From the NCBI RefSeq assembly GCF_014640195.1, contig NZ_BMGM01000007.1:164581-228580 (forward strand): 64,000 nucleotides of DNA. Direction: 5' to 3'. Origin of the DNA: Psychroflexus planctonicus (GTDB lineage Bacteria > Bacteroidota > Bacteroidia > Flavobacteriales > Flavobacteriaceae). A program made the translations under genes and the position numbers. This document shows, piece by piece, positions 1 through 8,378 of the stretch. Numbering within the stretch: position 1 is the first letter of the stretch; each line of letters begins with the position of its first letter. The notes beneath the pieces were generated by a model that was given only the letters and a program-made list of their open reading frames with translations, made no database searches and was not told the DNA's origin.

Positions 1-1917
1 ATGAACCAAACCTTAACCCCACCACACAAAAGAGAATTTTTTGGCCATCCAGCTGGACTCTACATTTTGTTTTTCACTGAATTATGGGAACGTTTTTCCT
101 ACTACGGAATGCGCGCCATTTTAACTTTATACATGTTAGCCAAAGTAAGTTCAGACAATCCCGGTTTGGGTTGGGAAGAAGGCAAAGCCTTGGCTACCTA
201 TGGTTGGTATACCATGTTGGTGTATGTAGTTTCCATTCCTGGAGGAATTATTGCCGATAAAATTTTGGGTCAGAAAAAATCCGTGATGATTGGCGGTTGG
301 CTTTTGGTTGCAGGTCATGGCGTACTTTCTATAGAGCAAGATTGGGCGTTTTTCTCAGGACTTGCACTTATTGTTTTAGGTGTCGGAATGTTGAAACCCA
401 ATATTTCAACCATGGTTGGTGGTTTATACAAAGAAGGCGACCCAAGAAGAGACAAAGGTTTTTCCATTTTTTACATTGGTATTAACGTAGGAGCTGCTAT
501 AGCTGCCATTCTCGTTGGTTTGGTGGCTAAAGAATACGGTTGGCATTATGGATTTGGATTAGCAGCCATCGGAATGGTGTTAGGGCAATTGGTGTATGTT
601 TTTGGTCAAAAATATTTAGCTCACGTTGGGAATGCGCCAGATAAAACCAACACACAAGATCAATCGGTTTCTATTGGTGAAATTTTCAGTCAAATGCTTT
701 CTACTAAAAAAACATTGGCTGTTTTAATCTTGCTAATTGCCATTTCGGTTGTTGCGCCTATTCAGCTAATGGATACTGAAGTGATTGCTTATATTGTATT
801 TTTTATTTTCTTATCCATTGTAGTTGGTTTTATGATGACCGTTTATCATGATTTAACGAGTAAAGTTGAAAAAGACCGTTTTATTGTTTTGCTACTTTCC
901 TTTTTAATTGTAATTGTTTTCTGGGGTGCGTTTGAACAAGCCGGTGGATTGCTAAATATTTACGCTGAACAAAAAACAGATCGTTTCTTACCTGCTTTCG
1001 ACTATACCATTCCTGCAGCATTCTTTCAATCTTTAAATCCGCTGTACATCATTATTTTTGGAATTCCAGTTGCTGGTTTTTGGGCTTGGAGAAAAAACAG
1101 GAGCAAGGAAGCTTCATCTATTTTCAAAATGGCCGTAGGTGTTATTGTAATGGGACTAGGATTTGTGTTTATGGTTTTCGCTACCATGGAATATGAGAAC
1201 AACGGCGAAGCTGCTTTATACTGGTTGGTTTTTGCCTATTTATTACACACCATAGGTGAACTTTCTGCATCGCCAGTAGCCTTATCTTTTATCACCAAAT
1301 TAGCTCCTTTGCGTTACGGTGCTTTAATGATGGGACTCTACTTTGCTGCTACTGGTTTAGGAAACAAAGTGGCTGGTGTAATTGGCGAATCATCTCAAGC
1401 TGAACGCATCGAGATTGAATTGGATGCTTCAACTGAAAAACTAACTCCATTTGTTGACAATTCAGATGATGTGTTTTCAGAAAACACCGCATTTACTGTA
1501 GAGACAAATCTGTATGTTGATTCGAATAATCAATTACAATTTATTGAAACTACTACAGGTGAAAAAGTAAACTCAATTTTTACTTATCAAGTTGAAGATA
1601 CTTCATCTAAAGAAGTAGAACAAACCTTGAGAAATCGTATTGAAACCTATAATCCTACAAAAGAAAATCCGTTAACTACTTTTTTAAAATTCGATTATAA
1701 AGAAGGAACATATTACGGCCGAGTTGATGTAGACCAATTTCAAACCGATTTAGAATTTAAAACTTTTGCTGGGATTGTTATCTTTACAGTTGCTTTTGGT
1801 GTGTTGGTAATTTTACTCTTAAAACCATTGAAACGCCTAACTCACGGAGCTGAAGAAAAAGAAATTGAAGGACTTGAAACCGAAGGTTTCGAATTAGCCG
1901 ATGATGAAGTAAAGTAA
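1..1917 (+). CDS. POT family proton-coupled oligopeptide transporter (first of a tandem pair)
   Basis: Inner-membrane symporter of the PTR2/POT group (major facilitator superfamily) that imports di- and tripeptides with protons. The N-terminal ExxER proton-coupling motif is visible (E27 to R31, in TELWERFSYYG), followed by the second family signature FYIGINVGA near residue 157. At 638 residues it is longer than the usual ~500. The excess is a soluble acidic segment at about residues 464-585, between the penultimate and last membrane helices, followed by a short charged cytoplasmic tail. The ATG lies on the first base of the window, so upstream signals cannot be seen, but the N-terminus begins just where family members do. 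A paralogue follows 314 bases downstream on the same strand. Substrate range is inferred from the family. Confidence 0.93.
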   Translation: MNQTLTPPHKREFFGHPAGLYILFFTELWERFSYYGMRAILTLYMLAKVSSDNPGLGWEEGKALATYGWYTMLVYVVSIPGGIIADKILGQKKSVMIGGWLLVAGHGVLSIEQDWAFFSGLALIVLGVGMLKPNISTMVGGLYKEGDPRRDKGFSIFYIGINVGAAIAAILVGLVAKEYGWHYGFGLAAIGMVLGQLVYVFGQKYLAHVGNAPDKTNTQDQSVSIGEIFSQMLSTKKTLAVLILLIAISVVAPIQLMDTEVIAYIVFFIFLSIVVGFMMTVYHDLTSKVEKDRFIVLLLSFLIVIVFWGAFEQAGGLLNIYAEQKTDRFLPAFDYTIPAAFFQSLNPLYIIIFGIPVAGFWAWRKNRSKEASSIFKMAVGVIVMGLGFVFMVFATMEYENNGEAALYWLVFAYLLHTIGELSASPVALSFITKLAPLRYGALMMGLYFAATGLGNKVAGVIGESSQAERIEIELDASTEKLTPFVDNSDDVFSENTAFTVETNLYVDSNNQLQFIETTTGEKVNSIFTYQVEDTSSKEVEQTLRNRIETYNPTKENPLTTFLKFDYKEGTYYGRVDVDQFQTDLEFKTFAGIVIFTVAFGVLVILLLKPLKRLTHGAEEKEIEGLETEGFELADDEVK

Positions 1918-1971
1918 GTTATGGTTATGCAAATCATATCCTTTTATTCTTAAGAATTGAGAAATAAATAC

Positions 1972-2005
1972 AAACCCCACAGGTTTTTAAAAACCTGTGG
2001 GGTTT
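1972..2005. repeat. Perfect 34-bp palindrome, possible terminator of the first transporter
   Basis: Each 17-base half reads AAACCCCACAGGTTTTT and the two halves are exact reverse complements with no spacer. It starts 55 bases after the stop codon of the upstream transporter gene. As RNA it would form a long stem, but no clean T-run follows, so terminator function is uncertain. From memory, similar AAACC(T/C)CACAGGTTTTT palindromes are scattered between genes in flavobacterial genomes, so it may be a repeat-family member. Confidence 0.7.
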
Positions 2006-2046
2006 AACTTTTGTAAGATTTTCTTTTTTAAAAAAATAACAAGCCT

Positions 2047-2139
2047 CGCGTGAGGGATAGTAGTGGAAAGCCCACAGCGAGGTACGAGCGAGGACTTGTA
2101 GCGGATAGCCCGGTACCGTTTTTGAAACGGGACACGCCC
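2047..2139 (+). ncRNA. Structured intergenic RNA-like element, copy 1 (Flavo-1-like candidate)
   Basis: The block starts GCGTGAGGGATAGTAGTGG and ends in CACGCCC. The terminal GCGTG and CACGC can pair to close the element. Near the 3' end a CCGTTT-TTG-AAACGG hairpin follows the block AGCCCGGTA. A second element at 31564-31725 shares the GGGAT-G-AGTG, AGCC and AGCCCG-ACC blocks, but has different, compensating bases in both helices. That indicates selection on structure. It lies 92 bases upstream of, and in the same orientation as, the second peptide transporter. The Flavo-1 RNA motif described from Flavobacteria is my best guess at identity. This is from memory and not checked. Confidence 0.6.
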
Positions 2140-2231
2140 AAAAAGTTTTGACAATTAACAAAATTTTAATTATCAACTATTTTATACAAAAATGGTTTAT
2201 TTTGCAAACTTGTAATTAAGACTGAAAAATC

Positions 2232-4334
2232 ATGAAAACCAACCTTGAACACCAACAACCCTTTAATTTTTTCGATACACAAGTTTTAGGTCATCCCGCT
2301 GGACTTTTTGTGTTGTTTTTTACAGAAATGTGGGAACGTTTTTCCTACTACGGAATGCGCGCTATTTTAGTTTTATTCTTAGTCAGCTCTTTTGGTCTCG
2401 GTGGCTGGGATTGGCCACGCGAACATGCATTAGCACTTTACGGCACTTACACTTCTTTAGTCTATTTAACGCCTATTTTGGGTGGCTACCTGGCAGACAA
2501 ATACATGGGTTACCAAAAAGCGGTAGTCATTGGCGCTATTATCATGACGCTCGGTCACGCTTCCATGGCATTGGAATTCGCTCATTTTTTTATGTATTTG
2601 GGTATCGCTTTGCTAATTATCGGCAACGGATTTTTCAAACCCAACATCACGTCCATTATTTCAGAATTATACCAAAAACATCCCGATAAAAAAGATGGTG
2701 CGTATACCATTTTTTATATGGGCGTAAATGCAGGAGCTTTTTTAGGTATTTTGTTATGTGGGTATCTCGGCGAAAAAATCGGTTGGAGTTTTGGTTTCGG
2801 ATTAGCCGGAATTTTCATGCTTTTTGGAATGCTTCAATTTTATTTTGCAAGAAATATTTTCGGAAAAGCAGGCTTAAAACCTACCAAAGAAGAAGATGAA
2901 TCAGATGAAGACAAAGCAGCCAAATTAGAATTCAAAGGTGATAAATTGAACCCGTTTACACTTTTAGATAAAATTCTTATCGGTATTGCGGTTGTTTTAG
3001 GTTTGGTATGGATTATTAACGATCCCGTTTCCATTATTGGAGAAAACAGTGTGTTGGCTTTCGGAGATACAGATTTTTCCACGCTAACTGCACTTGCTGC
3101 TTTATTTGCTTTTTTACTGGTTTTATTTTTACGCATCATTCGGTATCCCGTAAAAGTGCGTGATCGCATGGTAGCTATTATTTTCTTTGCACTATTCACC
3201 GTTTGTTTTTGGACGTGTTTTGAACAAGCTGGTGGTTCCATGACCATTTTTGCAAAAGACTATACCGACCGAATCATGTCTGGCAATTGGTACACCGTTT
3301 TCTTGATTGCTAATATTCTGATTACCGTCGTGCCTATTGCCATAATTACTTGGGTATTGATTTTGCTTTTCAAACAAACTTTTAAGAATTACCCCATAGC
3401 AAATATTACTTTAGGAATCAGTTTTGTTTTGATTTGGGGCTTGGTGATTTGGATGATTAATCGCGACTTAAATTCTTCTGCATACATTGCCAATTATGAA
3501 GTAGTTGAAAAAGCAATGCTGGATAAAAATGGGCAACCCGTTTTAGATGAAGAAGGAAATGCCCAAACAAAAATAATTCCTGTAACAGAAGATTACCAAA
3601 TTTCAGCAAGCGATGAAATCATTAAAAAAGAAGTCACCATCATTGAACCTATTGATTTTGAAATAGGAGACCAAATGAAAGTGATTGATGTAGATAAAAA
3701 AGGAAACTTTATTTACCTTGATGAATCTACCGAAAATCGAATTCGAGAAGCTACTCAGGAAGGAGAGAATACAGGCATTGTAAATGCAGAAATTAAAGAA
3801 ATTAAAGAAAATGAAATCGAAATTCCTGCGACTTGGTTTTTAATTCTCAACTCGCTTTTCATCATTATGTTTGCGCCTTTGTTTTCCAAATGGTGGGAAA
3901 GCAAACGCAATCCTTCGGGCGCGATGAAATATGGTTTAGGTTTAATTTTGCTAGGTTTAGGTTTTGCCGCCTTAGCTTTTGGTTCTTTAGGAATAGACCA
4001 AGGTGCAAAAGTTGCATCGGTAAGCATTATCTGGTTGATTTTAGCTTATCTATTCCATACTTTAGGTGAATTATGTTTGTCTCCAGTCGCACTATCTTAC
4101 ATCAGTAAATTGGTACCAGGAAGAATGATTGCCATGATGTTTGGTATTTGGTACATCGCCATTGCCATAGGTAACAAGCTCGCAGGAACTTTAGGTGGAC
4201 AAATTGATAAAATAACCGAAGCCTATAGCATGACCACTTTCTTTTTAATTTTTACATTGGTTCCTGCCGCCTTAGGTTTATTGGCTATTGCTCTAAATCC
4301 GCTGTTGAAGAAATTAATGCATGGAGTGCGGTAA
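2232..4334 (+). CDS. POT family proton-coupled oligopeptide transporter (second of a tandem pair)
   Basis: A second proton/oligopeptide symporter, 700 residues. Its N-terminal signature (HPAGLFVLFFTEMWERFSYYG) nearly matches that of the preceding transporter, and the FYMGVNAGA signature follows near residue 160. It also carries an extra soluble, highly charged segment, but in another place: about residues 413-530, between a helix ending in WGLVIWMI and one starting ATWFLILNSLF. The insert is rich in Glu, Lys and Ile, with no family I recognise. The gene is preceded by the RNA-like element at 2047-2139. Divergence of the inserts suggests the two paralogues differ in accessory interactions or substrate, but that is inference. 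Confidence 0.92.
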   Translation: MKTNLEHQQPFNFFDTQVLGHPAGLFVLFFTEMWERFSYYGMRAILVLFLVSSFGLGGWDWPREHALALYGTYTSLVYLTPILGGYLADKYMGYQKAVVIGAIIMTLGHASMALEFAHFFMYLGIALLIIGNGFFKPNITSIISELYQKHPDKKDGAYTIFYMGVNAGAFLGILLCGYLGEKIGWSFGFGLAGIFMLFGMLQFYFARNIFGKAGLKPTKEEDESDEDKAAKLEFKGDKLNPFTLLDKILIGIAVVLGLVWIINDPVSIIGENSVLAFGDTDFSTLTALAALFAFLLVLFLRIIRYPVKVRDRMVAIIFFALFTVCFWTCFEQAGGSMTIFAKDYTDRIMSGNWYTVFLIANILITVVPIAIITWVLILLFKQTFKNYPIANITLGISFVLIWGLVIWMINRDLNSSAYIANYEVVEKAMLDKNGQPVLDEEGNAQTKIIPVTEDYQISASDEIIKKEVTIIEPIDFEIGDQMKVIDVDKKGNFIYLDESTENRIREATQEGENTGIVNAEIKEIKENEIEIPATWFLILNSLFIIMFAPLFSKWWESKRNPSGAMKYGLGLILLGLGFAALAFGSLGIDQGAKVASVSIIWLILAYLFHTLGELCLSPVALSYISKLVPGRMIAMMFGIWYIAIAIGNKLAGTLGGQIDKITEAYSMTTFFLIFTLVPAALGLLAIALNPLLKKLMHGVR

Positions 4335-4344
4335 GAAATAATTG

Positions 4345-4353
4345 TATATTTCG
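4345..4353 (+). promoter_or_regulatory. Candidate -7 promoter box of the thioredoxin gene
   Basis: TATATTTCG differs at one base from the Bacteroidota -7 consensus TAnnTTTG. It lies about 31 bases before the ATG at 4384. A TTG triplet at 4342-4344 opens a longer frame but would sit inside the promoter, which favours the later start. Confidence 0.45.
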
Positions 4354-4383
4354 ACCGTTATTAAATATAAATCAAATTTAGAA

Positions 4384-4920
4384 ATGAAAAAGTTAGTCAT
4401 ACTTGCTATTGTTTTGGTGTCTTTTTTTGGACTTAATGCGCAGAATGTAAACTGGATGAGCATGAATGAAGCGCTAGCAGCTCAGGAAAAAGAACCCAAA
4501 AAAATATTTATGGATGCCTATACGGATTGGTGTGGACCCTGTAAAACTTTAGATAAAAAAACGCTTAATCATCCAAAAGTTGCTGCTTATCTTAACAAGC
4601 ATTTTTATCCTGTAAAGTTCAATGCAGAAGGGACTGAAAAAATCATGTACAAAGATTTTGAGTATACCAACCCTAATCACGACCCGAACCGAAAAGGAAG
4701 AAATGCTCAACATTTTTTAGCCAATGCATTAAATATAAGTGCTTATCCAACCTTGGTGTTTTTTGATGAAGAGGGTGAAGTAATTGCACCTGTTGTAGGT
4801 TACAAAACCCCAGAACAATTGGAATTGTACCTAAAAATGATAAAAAGCGATGATTACAAAGAGATTACCACAGCAGAAGATTGGGAAGCTTACCAAAAAG
4901 GATTCAAGTCTACTTTTTAA
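4384..4920 (+). CDS. Secreted thioredoxin-fold protein
   Basis: A 178-residue exported thioredoxin-like protein. Residues 1-20 form a signal peptide (basic MKK, hydrophobic core, LNAQ cleavage context typical of Bacteroidota). The active-site motif WCGPCK gives redox cysteines C50 and C53, and a cis-proline-type segment SAYPTLVFF follows near residue 124. It probably acts as a disulfide reductase or isomerase outside the cytoplasm. The longer frame from TTG at 4342 was rejected because it would put a polar stretch before the signal peptide and overlap the promoter box. The DUF4412 gene converges on it, with 9 bases between the two stops. The client is unknown. Confidence 0.88.
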   Translation: MKKLVILAIVLVSFFGLNAQNVNWMSMNEALAAQEKEPKKIFMDAYTDWCGPCKTLDKKTLNHPKVAAYLNKHFYPVKFNAEGTEKIMYKDFEYTNPNHDPNRKGRNAQHFLANALNISAYPTLVFFDEEGEVIAPVVGYKTPEQLELYLKMIKSDDYKEITTAEDWEAYQKGFKSTF

Positions 4921-4929
4921 TAGTTAGCA

Positions 4930-5763
4930 CTACATTCTACGATAACCGCTTGTGTTAATTTGTTTATCTTCTTTTTCTAAAGATTTGGCTTTCCATAAAA
5001 CTTGGTAACCTTGGTTTAAATCTTCCATTTGCATTTCCATCATCAACACATCATCATTCATTATATCTTCAATTTCAGTTGGGATAGAAAAGTTTTTAGA
5101 CTGTTCAGGATCATTAAAAAAAGTAAAGTTTACAGGTGCTTCTTTGGTAAAATAAATTTCACTTCGCATGTCTTTATTCACCACTTCAATTCCTTCACAT
5201 AGGTAACCCATAATGGTTTTATTCGGTAATTTTTTAAACGAAGTTTCTTCAACAGCTTGTTGCTCTTCTTCAGAAAAATTCAAATCTTGAACCATCATCA
5301 TTTTGTTGCCACCGTAGTCCATAAATTGAAACATGGCTTTTCGCTCAGCATCGGTAACCATTAACATGCTTACAACTTCTTTCATTTCCATGGCATAATA
5401 ATCTCCGTCTGTGCTTAATAAATAATCCATACTCATATCTTCTTCGTTATCGATATACATTTCCACAACTAGTTTGTAATCAAAATTATAGTTTTCGGGT
5501 GGCTTTTTATCGGAGGAGGAATTACGAACCGGTTGAGCAGAATATGGATTTTCATTTTCATCAGACTTACTTTCCTTTCTATCCGATTCAAAAACTTCAT
5601 CTAAACCTTTTTCAATTTTCTCATCTGCTTTTTCTTCCATTCGCTTTGAAGCAGATTCTTCGGCAGACTTGGTTACTTTTTCTTTGAGTTTTTTTAGAAT
5701 CTGAGCTTCAACAGGGATGCTGATGGTAAAACAAAATATAAATGTGAAGATAAAATAGCGCAT
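4930..5763 (-). CDS. DUF4412-type secreted protein of unknown function
   Basis: About 277 residues. The chosen start gives a signal peptide (MRYFIFTFIFCFTISIPVEA, cleaved before QIL). A Lys/Glu-rich helical stretch follows (about residues 22-75), then a beta-rich domain with many methionines that resembles the DUF4412 family. An upstream in-frame ATG at 5811 would add 16 residues before the signal peptide and was not used. Molecular function is not known. In Bacteroidota such proteins are predicted to be periplasmic or surface proteins. It converges on the thioredoxin gene. The family call is from overall pattern, not from a diagnostic motif. Confidence 0.72.
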   Translation of the reverse strand: MRYFIFTFIFCFTISIPVEAQILKKLKEKVTKSAEESASKRMEEKADEKIEKGLDEVFESDRKESKSDENENPYSAQPVRNSSSDKKPPENYNFDYKLVVEMYIDNEEDMSMDYLLSTDGDYYAMEMKEVVSMLMVTDAERKAMFQFMDYGGNKMMMVQDLNFSEEEQQAVEETSFKKLPNKTIMGYLCEGIEVVNKDMRSEIYFTKEAPVNFTFFNDPEQSKNFSIPTEIEDIMNDDVLMMEMQMEDLNQGYQVLWKAKSLEKEDKQINTSGYRRM

Positions 5764-5876
5764 GTTTAAATTTTTACTAAATGTAAAATAATTCAATAAA
5801 GACAAAAACAAGAAATTTATAATCTACAATTGAAACTGTTTAAATAGCATCATGTCTGTATAATTTGTTATTGAAA

Positions 5877-5912
5877 TAAAAATCCTTGCGAAGCTAAGGC
5901 AAGGATTTTTTT
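5877..5912. terminator. Rho-independent terminator downstream of asnB
   Basis: Inverted repeat AAAATCCTTGC / GCAAGGATTTT with a 9-base loop, with A- and T-runs on its two sides, so it could work in both directions. It follows the asnB stop on the minus strand by about 20 bases. Confidence 0.8.
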
Positions 5913-5930
5913 GAAACTTTGCAGATAAAA

Positions 5931-7508
5931 TTAATCTGCTTCGTAAATAGTTAACACACGTGCAGAAGGGTCTTTAACATCTCCACACCATTTGGGCAAC
6001 CACTGATAAGGCGTCAACTGAAAATGTTTCCCATAGTATTTTTGAAATGTTTTTAAATAAAAATAAGCTTCTTTAGTTGCTGGTAAAGTTGGGAAAGCAT
6101 GCTTTTGCATTTCAAATTCATCATCTGTAATCAAGGTGTCTACATAAGTTTGGATGATGCTGCTCCACGACTTTTTTAAATCGCTTACACTATCTGAAAA
6201 TCCGTTTTTTCGTCTCCAAAGTACTTCATTAGGAATGATGTTTTCAGCTTCAAAAGCTTTTCTAATTAAATATTTTTCCATTTTAGTAGAACCAAACATG
6301 CGGTCTTTGGCTGGAATTCCCATATAATATTCCACAAATGCTCTATCTGCAAAAGGAACTCGCGCTTCTAAGCCAGCGTTTGAAATGGAACGATCGCCAC
6401 GCTTCATATCAAAAAAATGAATGTCTTCTAATAATCGTACCGCTTCATCTTGAAAAGCCATTTCGGAAGGTGCGTTTTGAAAATACAAATACGAGCCAAA
6501 TTCGTCTGCCGTTTCACCTGAAAAAAGCACTTTTACATCAGAACTTTTACTAACGTATTCAGCAATAAGTTGATGCCCTACAGATGCACGAATGGTGGTA
6601 ACGTCATAACTTCCTAACATGTAAACGGTATGTTCTAAGGCAGCTAGAAAATCTGATTCAGTAGCTTCTACACTATGGTGTTTACTACCGATATGCTCGG
6701 CGACTTTTTGAGCAGCAACTAAGTCTGGACTTCCAGGTAAACCTATGGAAAATGTTTCTAATTGTTTGCCTTGTTTCCGATAAGCACGAGCTAAAATTCC
6801 AGCCACCAAACTACTATCTAAACCGCCGCTTAATAAACAACCAACAGGACGTTCACTCATCATTCGTTTTTCTACGGCTTCGGTGAGCAACTTGTTTATT
6901 TGTTGGCAGTAAACTTCTTCTGTTTCTTGTTTGGTGACATAAGTATGTTGAAAATAAGCTGTAAATTCATTCGTTGAAGATCTCCAAAAATGAGCGGGAG
7001 GAAATTGTTTCAATGCATCACAAAAAGACAAGCTTTTACTTTCGGAAGCAAAATACGTAGCTCCCAATTCGTCTTTTCCAATGTATAATCCACGTACACC
7101 TAAATGATCGCGAGCAACGATAAATTCGTTAGTAATTTCATCGTATAGTACAAAAGCAAATTCCGCTTCCACTTCTTTCAGCATTTGCTCAACACCAATT
7201 TTCCGGTATAAATCGATTAGAATTTCACAATCTGAACCCGTACTCAAGGTAATTTCATATTTCTTGGCTAAATCTTGATAATTGAAAATTTCTGCATTGG
7301 CAATTAACCAACAATGGTTTTTATACATGGGTTGATTACCCTTTGGCGAAAGTCCATTAATGGCTAAACGATGAAAGCCGAAATAGGCATTTTCAGAAAC
7401 ATGTTTAAATTCTGAATAATCTGGACCGCGATGTTTTATTTTCATAAAAGCATCAAACAATGTAGATTGATCTAAGGTTGAATCAATACTTGCAAAAATT
7501 CCACACAT
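5931..7508 (-). CDS. asnB: Asparagine synthetase B (glutamine-hydrolysing)
   Basis: Makes asparagine from aspartate, glutamine and ATP in the cytosol. The start was set at 7508 because the glutaminase nucleophile must be Cys2 after methionine removal (MCGIFASID). A longer frame to 7562 would bury it. The 525 residues comprise an N-terminal class II glutamine amidotransferase domain (about 1-190) and a C-terminal synthetase domain with the pyrophosphate-loop SGGLDSSL near residue 230. The C-terminus contains PYQWLPKWCGD, a common ending for AsnB. It is divergently transcribed from an Lrp/AsnC family regulator 115 bases away, which suggests local control by an amino acid signal. Confidence 0.94.
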   Translation of the reverse strand: MCGIFASIDSTLDQSTLFDAFMKIKHRGPDYSEFKHVSENAYFGFHRLAINGLSPKGNQPMYKNHCWLIANAEIFNYQDLAKKYEITLSTGSDCEILIDLYRKIGVEQMLKEVEAEFAFVLYDEITNEFIVARDHLGVRGLYIGKDELGATYFASESKSLSFCDALKQFPPAHFWRSSTNEFTAYFQHTYVTKQETEEVYCQQINKLLTEAVEKRMMSERPVGCLLSGGLDSSLVAGILARAYRKQGKQLETFSIGLPGSPDLVAAQKVAEHIGSKHHSVEATESDFLAALEHTVYMLGSYDVTTIRASVGHQLIAEYVSKSSDVKVLFSGETADEFGSYLYFQNAPSEMAFQDEAVRLLEDIHFFDMKRGDRSISNAGLEARVPFADRAFVEYYMGIPAKDRMFGSTKMEKYLIRKAFEAENIIPNEVLWRRKNGFSDSVSDLKKSWSSIIQTYVDTLITDDEFEMQKHAFPTLPATKEAYFYLKTFQKYYGKHFQLTPYQWLPKWCGDVKDPSARVLTIYEAD

Positions 7509-7550
7509 AACATTTACTTTAATATTTAAAGCAAATAAGCGACTTATATA

Positions 7551-7581
7551 AATTATATTCAACTATAATATATATATAATT
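7551..7581. promoter_or_regulatory. AT-rich inverted repeat in the asnB / lrp-like intergenic region, candidate operator
   Basis: The arms AATTATAT and ATATAATT are separated by 15 bases, inside a 115-base divergent promoter region that is almost pure A+T. Lrp/AsnC regulators bind degenerate AT-rich palindromes and often control the divergent neighbour and themselves. In such AT-rich DNA, 8-base arms can arise by chance, so this is only a candidate. Confidence 0.3.
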
Positions 7582-7623
7582 GATATTATTTAGTATTATT
7601 GTTTTTTAATAAATTTATTACAT

Positions 7624-8079
7624 ATGATTGATACTACAGATAGAAAAATCTTAAATGTATTAAGTAAGGATGCAAAAGCTTCTTTAAAACAAATTGGTGA
7701 TGCTTGCCATTTATCTACTGCTGGCGTGCACTTGCGTCTAAAAAAATTAGAAGAAAGTGGAATTATAACAGGTTCTAAATACACCTTAGACCATTTTAAA
7801 ATGGGTTATCAAACACAAAGTTTTATCGGTGTGTACTTTGACCGTGCCAATATTTACCGAAAAGTGAGCAAAGCACTATTTGAAATTCCTGAAGTGGTAG
7901 AATGCAGCTACACCACTGGAAATTTTTCATTATTGATTAAAGTATTGTGCAGAGACAACAAACACTTAACTGAAATACTGAGTAACCAAATTCAAACCAT
8001 AGAAGGTATTGCGAGAACAGAGACTTTTATTTGTTTAGAACAAACCTTTCAACGAGAAATTGAGTTGAAGCCTTTCTAA
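7624..8079 (+). CDS. Lrp/AsnC family transcriptional regulator
   Basis: 151 residues with the standard two-domain plan. Residues 1-60 form a winged helix-turn-helix (TDRKILNVLSKDAKASLKQI, then the recognition helix around STAGVHLRLKKLEESG). Residues 65-151 form the RAM/effector and oligomerisation domain (GVYFDRA, then VVECSYTTGNFSLLIKV). It is divergent to asnB, and this arrangement is typical of a regulator that senses asparagine or a related amino acid. The effector cannot be read from the sequence. The intergenic AT-rich inverted repeat is the likely binding area. Downstream there is only a repeat-derived gap, so the gene is probably monocistronic. Confidence 0.9.
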   Translation: MIDTTDRKILNVLSKDAKASLKQIGDACHLSTAGVHLRLKKLEESGIITGSKYTLDHFKMGYQTQSFIGVYFDRANIYRKVSKALFEIPEVVECSYTTGNFSLLIKVLCRDNKHLTEILSNQIQTIEGIARTETFICLEQTFQREIELKPF

Positions 8080-8136
8080 AAACCGATTGCCAACACCTTG
8101 AACCTGTTAACTCAAAAAACTTCATTTCTTTTACAA

Positions 8137-8253
8137 ACCTGTCATTCTAAAAAATTTATTCTACCACAAGCTTTTACTCCAGAAAATTCCACTCCACCAC
8201 CACCTGTCATTCCAGAAAATTTCGAAGAAATTTATCTGGGATCTTATCCCTAT
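8137..8253. repeat. Degenerate intergenic repeats (CCTGTCATTC type)
   Basis: Two copies of ACCTGTCATTC (8137 and 8202) each begin a short module. The second continues into an imperfect hairpin, CCAGAAAATTTC / GAAATTTATCTGG, ending GGGATCT. From memory, GTCATTC...GGAATCT hairpins are a widespread intergenic repeat in Bacteroidota. The whole gap 8080-8378 (299 bases) seems to be made of such material. A 60-codon frame across it (8098-8280) is low-complexity and is not called. Confidence 0.55.
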
Positions 8254-8378
8254 AAACCCAAAAGTATCGAGAGCCAGTAACAAGTTCTAGATACAATTTT
8301 CCCTATTTTTCAAAAACTAAGGAAAACCACTCGAACTGATAAGCTAAATTTTTTCTTGCTATTACTACTAAACTTATT

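Larger units (their letters stand above)
1918..2231. other. Intergenic region with palindrome and RNA-like element
   Basis: This 314-base gap between the two peptide transporter genes holds no credible gene. It contains a perfect 34-bp palindrome (1972-2005) and a structured repeat (2047-2139), listed separately. An AT-rich stretch with a TTTATTTTGC sequence near 2197-2206 could be a degenerate -7 promoter box for the second transporter. It is one base short of the TAnnTTTG consensus, so I do not call it. Confidence 0.8.

Noticed and set aside
1934..2176. 80-codon minus-strand frame between the transporter genes
   Set aside because: Runs antisense through the palindrome and the RNA-like element. 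Composition is not protein-like.
7509..7562. Upstream start for asnB
   Set aside because: AsnB needs Cys directly after the initiator Met. An 18-residue extension would block the glutaminase nucleophile.
8098..8280. 60-codon frame after the Lrp/AsnC gene
   Set aside because: Low-complexity translation produced by intergenic repeat modules. No promoter and no recognisable domain.
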